Positions 5,029 through 10,186 of a stretch of 10,186 nucleotides of DNA are shown in pieces. This DNA is from Comamonadaceae bacterium (GTDB taxonomy: Bacteria; Pseudomonadota; Gammaproteobacteria; Burkholderiales; Burkholderiaceae_C), in NCBI GenBank assembly GCA_947494405.1, contig CANLWQ010000051.1, forward strand, positions 1 through 10,186. Reading direction: 5' to 3'. Below the pieces are notes generated by a model, which searched no databases, was not told the DNA's origin, and saw only the letters and a program-made list of their open reading frames with translations. The position numbers and the translations under genes are program-made. Each line of letters opens with the position of its first letter. Within the stretch, counting starts at the first letter, position 1.

Positions 5029-6594
5029 GTGAGCCTATTTAAGTCTGCCTCTACCGTGTCCTTGTGGACCTTGGCCTCGCGCATCACTGGTTTTGCGCGG
5101 GAGACCTTGATCGCCAGCGTGTTTGGCGCCAATGCCTTAACCGACGCCTTTAATGTGGCGTTTCGCATCCCCAATTTGTTTCGCCGTCTGTTCGCCGAAG
5201 GCGCTTTTGCGCAGGCTTTTGTGCCTGTGCTGGCCGCGACCCGCGCCGAGCAGGGGGACGACGCCACCCGGGAATTGATCGACAAAGTCGCCAGCGTGCT
5301 GCTGTTGGCGGTGGTGCTGCTCAGTTTGGCGGGCGTTTTGGCGGCTCCTTGGCTGGTGTGGGCCATGGCCAGCGGTTTGCAGCAGTCCGCACAAGGCATG
5401 GACACCGCTGTTGGCCTCACACGCTGGATGTTTCCCTATATTGGCTTTATGTCTATGGTGGCTTTGTCCGCAGGCATCTTGAACACATGGAAGCGCTTTG
5501 CCGTGCCTGCAGCCACGCCGGTGTTGCTGAATGTTTGCATGATTGGTGCTGCCCTGTGGGGCGCGCCTTGGTTGGCTACGCAAGGCGTTGAACCCATTTA
5601 TGCCATGGCAGGTGGTGTGATGTTGGGGGGTGTTTTGCAGTTGTCTGTGCAAATTCCAGCATTGCGAGGTTTGGGTGTGTTCCCGCGTTTGGGTTTGTTT
5701 CCCAAAAGAATTCAAGCCGCTTGGCAAGACGCGGGTACACGGCGCATCTTGTCCTTGATGGCACCGGCTTTGCTGGGTGTAGGGGTGGCGCAGTTGTCGC
5801 TCATCATCAACACCCAAATCGCCTCGCATTTGACGCCGGGCAGTGTCAGTTGGATCAGCTACGCCGACCGCTTGATGGAGTTTCCTATCGCTTTGCTGGG
5901 CGTGGCTTTGGGTGTGGTGCTGATGCCTCAATTGGCCAGCGCGCAGGCCAAGGGGGACGCGGAGGCTTATTCGGCCATGCTTGACTGGGGTTTGCGGCTG
6001 GTGTGGGTGCTGGCCTGGCCTTGCGCCGTGGCTTTGTTGGTGTTTTCACAACCGCTGGTGGCGGTGCTCTACCACTATGGCGCATTCACCGCCAACGATG
6101 TGAGCCAAACCACGCTGGCGCTGACGGGTTATGGGGTGGGTGTGCTGGGCTTGGTCGCCATCAAGGTGTTGGCCCCCGGGTTTTATGCCAAACAAGACAC
6201 ACGCACGCCGGTACGAATTGCAGTGGCGGTGTTGATTTTCACGCAGGTCATTAATTTTTTTCTCGTGCCGTATTTGGCGCATGCAGCACTCACGCTGTCG
6301 ATTGGTTTGGGTGCATTGCTCAATGCTTTGTGGTTGTTGCAAGGCCTGCGTCGCAACCGCAGCTGGCAGGCCCGGCCAGGCTGGGGTTTGCTGGTGTTGC
6401 GGGTGGTTTTGGCTTCAAGCGTCATGGGAGCCTGCCTGTTTTACAGCGCAACGCATTGGGATTGGACAGCTTTGCGCGCCACGCCTTGGCAGCGAATTGG
6501 TTTGATGACAGGTGTATTAACTGCCAGTGCTGTGTTGTATTTTGTGGCACTCAGGGGTCTTGGTTTGGATCTGCGTGCACTTTTCCGTCGCTAA
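5029..6594 (+). CDS. murJ: lipid II flippase MurJ (MviN)
   Basis: Polytopic inner-membrane transporter of the MOP superfamily that moves lipid-linked peptidoglycan precursor to the periplasmic face. 521 residues, close to the family norm, with about 14 hydrophobic segments spread over the length. The N-terminal signature is unmistakable: ASRITGFARET (16-26), then TDAFNVAFRIPNLFRRLFAEGAFAQ, given here as TDAF (38-41), FRIPNLFRR (45-53) and FAEGAFAQAFVP (55-66). Charged cavity residues R18, R24, D39, R52 and E57 sit at the same numbers as in E. coli MurJ. R282 in SYADRLMEFPIALLGVALG matches E. coli R270. The start is GTG at 5029 with no clear ribosome site; nothing better lies nearby. The promoter must lie in the short region shared with divergent rpsT but is not resolved. 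The SirB1-family gene follows 15 bases later. Confidence 0.96.
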   Translation: MSLFKSASTVSLWTLASRITGFARETLIASVFGANALTDAFNVAFRIPNLFRRLFAEGAFAQAFVPVLAATRAEQGDDATRELIDKVASVLLLAVVLLSLAGVLAAPWLVWAMASGLQQSAQGMDTAVGLTRWMFPYIGFMSMVALSAGILNTWKRFAVPAATPVLLNVCMIGAALWGAPWLATQGVEPIYAMAGGVMLGGVLQLSVQIPALRGLGVFPRLGLFPKRIQAAWQDAGTRRILSLMAPALLGVGVAQLSLIINTQIASHLTPGSVSWISYADRLMEFPIALLGVALGVVLMPQLASAQAKGDAEAYSAMLDWGLRLVWVLAWPCAVALLVFSQPLVAVLYHYGAFTANDVSQTTLALTGYGVGVLGLVAIKVLAPGFYAKQDTRTPVRIAVAVLIFTQVINFFLVPYLAHAALTLSIGLGALLNALWLLQGLRRNRSWQARPGWGLLVLRVVLASSVMGACLFYSATHWDWTALRATPWQRIGLMTGVLTASAVLYFVALRGLGLDLRALFRR

Positions 6595-6609
6595 AGGCAT
6601 GATGTCGCT

Positions 6610-7320
6610 ATGAATTACAAACTGAAGCCGCCCAGCGCACTGGATTACTTCACCGCCTTGGTGCAAAGCGATGACGATTTCCCCCTGCTAGAGACCGCCA
6701 TCAGCTTGGCGCAAGACGAATTCCCAAAGCTCGACATTCAGCAAGTACTGAGCGATGTGGATAACTGGGCCGCTCGCTTAAAGCGCAGCATCCTGCCTGG
6801 CGCGGACGCTTTGGCCAAACTTCGCGAGCTCAACCATTTTTTCTACGCCAATCTGCGCTTTGCGGGCAATGTCAACCACTACGACGATCCGCACAACAGC
6901 TATCTGAATGTGGTCATGTCTACACGCCTGGGCATTCCCATCAGCTTGGCGGTGCTGTGGCTGGAGTTGGGGCAGAGCATAGGCTTGCAGGTGTTTGGGG
7001 TGGGCTTTCCTGGCCATTTTTTGGTCAAGCTGGATTTGCCGGCACCCCAAGAGGGCCATGTGGTGATTGATCCTTTCAGCGGCGAGTCGTTGAGCCGAGA
7101 AGAATTGTGCGAGCGTCTTATCCCTTGGCTGCCCGGCAGCAAACTCAGCCCGCCCTATGCGATTTCCGACGACACCTTGGGCTTTCACCTAGAGGCCTCA
7201 GCGCCTCGCGAAATCATTGCGCGCATGCTGCGCAATTTGCATGAAATTTACCGCCGCCAAGGCGATGAAGAGCGGCTACTGAAGGTACAGGCACGCTTGG
7301 CGGTGTTGTTGCCGCAATAA
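6610..7320 (+). CDS. SirB1 family protein (transglutaminase-like fold)
   Basis: 236-residue cytoplasmic protein, no signal peptide or membrane segment. It matches the SirB1/transglutaminase-like family: RELNHFFYANLRFAGN (72-87), the HNSYLNVVMSTRLGIPISLAVLW core (95-117, cited as SYLN and RLGIPISL), GFPGHFLVK (132-140), VIDPFSGE (152-159), and a C-terminal helical part with a TPR-like pattern (REIIARMLRNLHEIYRRQGD, 200-219). The His of PGHF and Asp of DPF sit where a transglutaminase His and Asp would, but the nucleophilic Cys position before GIP has no Cys, so it is probably not a classical enzyme. Function is unknown; the E. coli relative SirB1 was linked to invasion-gene regulation by overexpression only. 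The 15-base gap from murJ suggests one operon; AAAGG (6594-6598) may be its ribosome site. Confidence 0.88.
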   Translation: MNYKLKPPSALDYFTALVQSDDDFPLLETAISLAQDEFPKLDIQQVLSDVDNWAARLKRSILPGADALAKLRELNHFFYANLRFAGNVNHYDDPHNSYLNVVMSTRLGIPISLAVLWLELGQSIGLQVFGVGFPGHFLVKLDLPAPQEGHVVIDPFSGESLSREELCERLIPWLPGSKLSPPYAISDDTLGFHLEASAPREIIARMLRNLHEIYRRQGDEERLLKVQARLAVLLPQ

Positions 7321-7347
7321 TTTCAGGTCACTGAAATACCAAGTGAC
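7321..7347. terminator. weak bidirectional hairpin between convergent SirB1 gene and purM
   Basis: Two mutually exclusive hairpins fill the short gap: TTTCAG (7321-7326) with CTGAAA (7331-7336), loop GTCA; and GTCACT (7327-7332) with AGTGAC (7342-7347), loop nine bases. Neither is GC-rich nor followed by a U-tract, so termination here would be weak or factor-dependent. Placement between two convergent stops supports a terminator-like role. Confidence 0.35.
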
Positions 7348-7352
7348 AAGAT

Positions 7353-8381
7353 CTAGCTGATCACCACCGCCGCGCCATCGCCTTTGTCTGCAATCACGCC
7401 GATGTGAAACACCTGTTCGCCCAAGTCTGCCAAGGTTTTGGCACAGGTATCGGCGGCTTGTGCGTCTAGCACCAACACCATGCCAATGCCATTGTTGAAG
7501 GTGCGGCACATTTCAGCCTCGTCTATGCCTGCGGTGGTTTGCAGCCAAGTGAACAACTCGGTGCGCGGCCAGTTGGCGCGCACAAGGTGTGCCGCACAGT
7601 TATCTGGCAGCACACGGGGGATGTTTTCTGTCAAACCGCCACCGGTGATGTGCGCCAAAGCCTTGATGGGGTGCGCTTTCAAAGCGGCTAAAACAGACTT
7701 GACATAAAGACGAGTGGGGGCCATCAGTGCTTGCTTGAAAGGCTGGCCATCCAATGTGGCGGGCAGATGCGCTGCCGCTCGGTCAATGCATTTGCGCACC
7801 AAACTAAAACCATTGGAATGCACACCGCTAGAAGCCAAACCCAACACCACGTCGCCGGCTTTCACGTCTTTGCCCGTAAGAATCAGCGACTTTTCCACCA
7901 CGCCCACGGCAAAACCCGCCAAGTCGTATTCACCAGCCGGGTACATGCCGGGCATCTCGGCGGTTTCGCCACCAATCAGCGCGCAGCCCGACAGCTCGCA
8001 GCCTTTGGCTATGCCGCCCACCACCGCCGCGGCGGTGTCTACATCTAGCTTGCCGCAGGCAAAGTAGTCGAGGAAAAACAGCGGTTCGGCGCCTTGCACC
8101 AGCACGTCGTTCACGCTCATGGCCACCAAATCAATGCCTACCGTGTCGTGCATCTGCCACTCAAACGCCAGCTTAAGTTTGGTGCCCACGCCATCGGTGC
8201 CGCTGACCAATACCGGTTCTTTGTAATTTTTAGGCACTTCAAACAAAGCGCCAAAGCCGCCAATGCCGGCCAACACGCCCTCGCGCATGGTTTTTTTCGC
8301 CAGTGGTTTGATGCGTTCAACCAAAGCGTCGCCGGCGTCTATGTCAACGCCAGCGTCTTTGTAGGAAAGGGGAGTGTTCAT
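7353..8381 (-). CDS. purM: phosphoribosylformylglycinamidine cyclo-ligase (AIR synthetase)
   Basis: Purine biosynthesis step five: closes the imidazole ring of FGAM with ATP to give AIR. 342 residues, standard length. Landmarks in order: the N-terminal [20 protein letters not shown] (6-25), [10 protein letters not shown] (41-50), the glycine-rich [14 protein letters not shown] (59-72), [23 protein letters not shown] (84-106, ATP-binding), [16 protein letters not shown] (132-147), [13 protein letters not shown] (184-196), [16 protein letters not shown] (244-259) and FNNGIGM (295-301). The ATG at 8381 gives the usual SYKDAGVD beginning; the ribosome site is weak. It is divergent from the permease gene, with overlapping TAGAAT boxes between them, and convergent with the SirB1 gene. 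The stop is TAG. Confidence 0.97.
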   Translation of the reverse strand: MNTPLSYKDAGVDIDAGDALVERIKPLAKKTMREGVLAGIGGFGALFEVPKNYKEPVLVSGTDGVGTKLKLAFEWQMHDTVGIDLVAMSVNDVLVQGAEPLFFLDYFACGKLDVDTAAAVVGGIAKGCELSGCALIGGETAEMPGMYPAGEYDLAGFAVGVVEKSLILTGKDVKAGDVVLGLASSGVHSNGFSLVRKCIDRAAAHLPATLDGQPFKQALMAPTRLYVKSVLAALKAHPIKALAHITGGGLTENIPRVLPDNCAAHLVRANWPRTELFTWLQTTAGIDEAEMCRTFNNGIGMVLVLDAQAADTCAKTLADLGEQVFHIGVIADKGDGAAVVIS

Positions 8382-8418
8382 ATATCAGGGGCGTAAACGC
8401 GCTAAAGGGTCGGGTCGA

Positions 8419-8440
8419 TAGAATGGCGCATTCTAAATGC
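8419..8440. promoter_or_regulatory. nested dyads with overlapping -10-like boxes, purM/permease intergenic
   Basis: TAGAAT (8419-8424) and ATTCTA (8430-8435) form a perfect inverted repeat around GGCGC. Each half is a 5-of-6 match to a -10 box, one on each strand, facing each other. A second dyad, GCATT-CTA-AATGC (8428-8440), overlaps the right half. A plus-strand start near 8431 would serve the permease gene, a minus-strand start near 8423 would serve purM, so the two polymerase sites would exclude one another. Neither has a good -35. It could instead be an operator. Confidence 0.4.
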
Positions 8441-8458
8441 CGGGTCTCTCGCCAGCTG

Positions 8459-9529
8459 ATGTCTACCTCCTCTGAATACCGACTGTATGCCGCTTGGCTG
8501 TCCATTGCGGCGGTCGTCGCGTTTTTATTTTGGTGGCTGGCGCCCGTACTGACGCCTTTTTTAATTGCCGCGGTGATGGCTTATGTGCTGTCTCCCGTGG
8601 TGCAGCGCTTGCAAAAGTTGCTGGGCTCTGGTTTTCCTAAAAGTGTGTTGGTCTTGGCATGCGAGGCTGCATTCATTGGCATCTTGCTGGCGGTCATCGC
8701 CCTTGTGGTGCCTGTGCTGTTGAAAGAAGCCAGCCGTATCCAAGCTCAACTGCCCCAGTTGCTGGATCAAATCAAATTCCATTTGGAGCCTTGGCTATTA
8801 AGTTGGGGGGTACCGGTGGAACTCGACCCCCAAGCCCTGAAAGCATGGCTGGCCCAAAATGCCGATGGCTTATCCGAGAGTGCTGTGTCCTCTGTGATGG
8901 CGTCCTTGCGCATAGGCGGCAGTGTGGCGCTGGCGGTGGTGGGCAACCTGGTGCTGATCCCCGTGGTTTTGTATTACTTGTTGATGGATGGCCATGTGGC
9001 CGTCGCACAGCTGCGCGAATGGGTGCCTATGAAAGCCAAAGCCTCGGTGGATGGTTTTGTGCAAGAGGCCGACGCGGTGCTGGGTGAGTATTTGCGCGGG
9101 CAGTTGGTGGTGATGCTGATTTTGGCGGTGTATTACGTGTTGGGCTTGTCGTTGTTTGGTTTGTCTGTGGCCTGGCCTGTGGGTCTCTTCACGGGTTTGG
9201 CCGTGTTTGTGCCCTATGTGGGTTTTGGCGTTGGCTTGCTGCTGGCGGCCTTGTCGGGGTTTTTAGAAATGGCACCCATGCAAGTTGCGGTCATGCTGGT
9301 GGTGGTGTTTGGTGTGGGTCAGTTGCTTGAAAGTTTTGTGTTGACGCCGCGCTTGGTGGGTGAGCGTATTGGCTTGCACCCCTTGGCGGTGATTTTTGCT
9401 TTACTGGCCTTTGGTCAGTTGCTGGGCTTTGTCGGTGTGTTGATTGCTTTACCCGCCAGTGCGGTGTTGTTGGTTGCCTTGCGTCGCTTGCGCGAGCGTT
9501 ATTTAGGCAGTCGCTTGTATGCAGGTTAG
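8459..9529 (+). CDS. AI-2E family transporter (PerM-like permease)
   Basis: Inner-membrane protein of the AI-2E exporter/PerM superfamily, roughly eight membrane segments: two near the N-terminus (AAWLSIAAVVAFLFWWLAPV and LTPFLIAAVMAYVLSP), one after FPKSVLVLACEAAF, a central soluble domain rich in Q/L (IQAQLPQLLDQIKF onward), then a cluster in the second half. Family signatures: GEYLRGQLVVMLILAVYY, VPYVGFGVG, and ESFVLTPRLVGERIGLHPLAVIFALLA with the LPASAVLLVALRR end. Substrate unknown; homologues include AI-2 exporters and Na+/H+ antiporter-like proteins. I prefer ATG 8459 (356 residues) because it begins just before the first membrane helix as in relatives. An in-frame ATG at 8423 would overlap the candidate -10 box and add 12 residues. 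Neither start has a clear ribosome site. hda follows six bases after the stop. Confidence 0.9.
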   Translation: MSTSSEYRLYAAWLSIAAVVAFLFWWLAPVLTPFLIAAVMAYVLSPVVQRLQKLLGSGFPKSVLVLACEAAFIGILLAVIALVVPVLLKEASRIQAQLPQLLDQIKFHLEPWLLSWGVPVELDPQALKAWLAQNADGLSESAVSSVMASLRIGGSVALAVVGNLVLIPVVLYYLLMDGHVAVAQLREWVPMKAKASVDGFVQEADAVLGEYLRGQLVVMLILAVYYVLGLSLFGLSVAWPVGLFTGLAVFVPYVGFGVGLLLAALSGFLEMAPMQVAVMLVVVFGVGQLLESFVLTPRLVGERIGLHPLAVIFALLAFGQLLGFVGVLIALPASAVLLVALRRLRERYLGSRLYAG

Positions 9530-9535
9530 TCCCGC

Positions 9536-10186
9536 ATGAGGCAAATTGCTTTGGACATAGGGGTTGATGTCGGCCCCACACTGTCAAACTTCGAACCTGG
9601 CCAAAATGCCGCTGCCTTAGAGCATTTGCAATTGTGGATGGCGGGCAGCACCCGCTCGCCAGTGCCCACTTATTTATGGGGTGAGCAAGCTTGTGGCAAA
9701 AGCCATTTACTCAGCGCTGTGGCCCAGGCCATCACTTCGCAAGGCCACCGCGTGGGCTGGATGGACGCCAGTCTTGCCGAGCCGCCGGCCTTCGAAGCCG
9801 ACTGGGATGTTGTGTTGATGGACGATGTGCAAGCCTACAGCGCGGTGCAGCAGCATGCGGCTTTCAACTGGTTTGTACATGCGGCAACCCCAGGCTCATT
9901 GCGCCAGCCTTGGGTGCTGGCAGCGGGCCTGTTGCCGCCGCAAGATCTGCCTCTCAGAGAAGACCTGCGCACCCGCTTGGGCTGGGGCCATGTGTTTCAT
10001 TTGCAGGTGCTGGATGAAGCTGATCGCCGTGCGGTGTTGGTGCGACATGCGCACATGCTGGGAATGACTTTGAACACTGATTTATTGGATTACATGCTCA
10101 CACGGTTCAGCCGAGATTTAGGCCATTTGATCGATTTGCTGCACCGCTTGGACGCGTTTGCTTTGCAAACCCAGCGTCCTCTCACC
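9536..10186 (+). CDS. hda: DnaA regulatory inactivator Hda (3' end cut by window)
   Basis: AAA+ protein that binds the DNA polymerase III sliding clamp and stimulates hydrolysis of DnaA-bound ATP, preventing re-initiation at oriC. 217 residues are visible, open at the window edge; E. coli Hda is about 233, so around 15 residues are missing. Landmarks: N-terminal clamp-binding motif QIALDI (3-8), Walker A GEQACGKS (49-56), Walker B VLMDDV (93-98), box VII/arginine-finger region REDLRTRLGWG (141-151), and the sensor II helix SRDLGHLIDLLHRLD (192-206). It lacks the DnaA N-terminal and DNA-binding domains. Start ATG 9536 lies six bases after the permease stop; AGG at 9523-9525 inside that gene's end may act as ribosome site, implying coupling. 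The permease-hda pair next to purM is a recurring arrangement in proteobacteria. Confidence 0.94.
   Translation, partial: MRQIALDIGVDVGPTLSNFEPGQNAAALEHLQLWMAGSTRSPVPTYLWGEQACGKSHLLSAVAQAITSQGHRVGWMDASLAEPPAFEADWDVVLMDDVQAYSAVQQHAAFNWFVHAATPGSLRQPWVLAAGLLPPQDLPLREDLRTRLGWGHVFHLQVLDEADRRAVLVRHAHMLGMTLNTDLLDYMLTRFSRDLGHLIDLLHRLDAFALQTQRPLT

Noticed and set aside
5137..5931. 264-codon open frame on the minus strand inside murJ
   Set aside because: Antisense to the strongly conserved murJ frame; the translation is rich in His, Gln and Arg with no recognisable domain, typical of a shadow frame in GC-rich coding DNA.
8391..8400. GCGTAAACGC as a PurR-type operator for purM
   Set aside because: It is a short dyad upstream of a purine gene, but it does not match the enteric PurR box (ACGCAAACGTTTGCGT type), and PurR is not expected in Betaproteobacteria.
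8423..8458. Longer permease start at ATG 8423
   Set aside because: It overlaps the candidate -10 box and adds 12 polar residues before the usual N-terminus; kept only as an alternative to 8459.
1..10186. Undescribed defence system, mobile element, CRISPR array or phage region
   Set aside because: Apart from the ordinary vapBC pair all genes are recognised housekeeping or conserved families; no direct-repeat arrays, transposase, integrase or terminal inverted repeats were seen on either strand.

Overview
The window looks like chromosomal DNA of a betaproteobacterium of the order Burkholderiales, most likely family Comamonadaceae. This rests on recognised protein families, on gene order (DUF3579 next to rpsT next to murJ; purM, then an AI-2E/PerM permease, then hda) and on moderately high GC. 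The taxonomic call is an inference; no marker gene such as 16S rRNA is present. The window is almost entirely coding, with no gene-free stretch longer than about 150 bases. I see no tRNA, rRNA, insertion sequence, prophage or CRISPR array.

Layout. (1) Bases 1-613, minus strand: a vapBC-type toxin-antitoxin pair, the toxin cut by the left window edge, with a good sigma-70 promoter upstream of the antitoxin. This end is visibly lower in GC than the rest. (2) 712-1905, plus: a group A FAD monooxygenase of unknown substrate, tail-to-tail with (3) 4053-1908, minus: argD then argF, a two-gene arginine biosynthesis operon. (4) 4199-4528, plus: a DUF3579 protein, divergent from argD, ending in a strong hairpin terminator shared with (5) 4930-4631, minus: rpsT (ribosomal protein S20). 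(6) 5029-7320, plus: murJ (lipid II flippase) and a SirB1-family gene, closely spaced. (7) 8381-7353, minus: purM (purine synthesis), convergent with the SirB1 gene. (8) 8459 to the window end, plus: an AI-2E/PerM-family permease followed six bases later by hda, the DnaA-inactivating replication regulator, which is cut by the right edge.

Most of the window is ordinary core metabolism: arginine and purine synthesis, ribosome, cell wall export and replication control. I did not find a convincing undescribed system. The most interesting non-coding signals are the divergent intergenic regions: the argD/DUF3579 region has two outward-facing TAGAAT boxes and a structured argD leader, and the purM/permease region has inward-overlapping TAGAAT boxes forming a 17-bp inverted repeat. 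The least understood genes are DUF3579, the SirB1-family protein and the monooxygenase.
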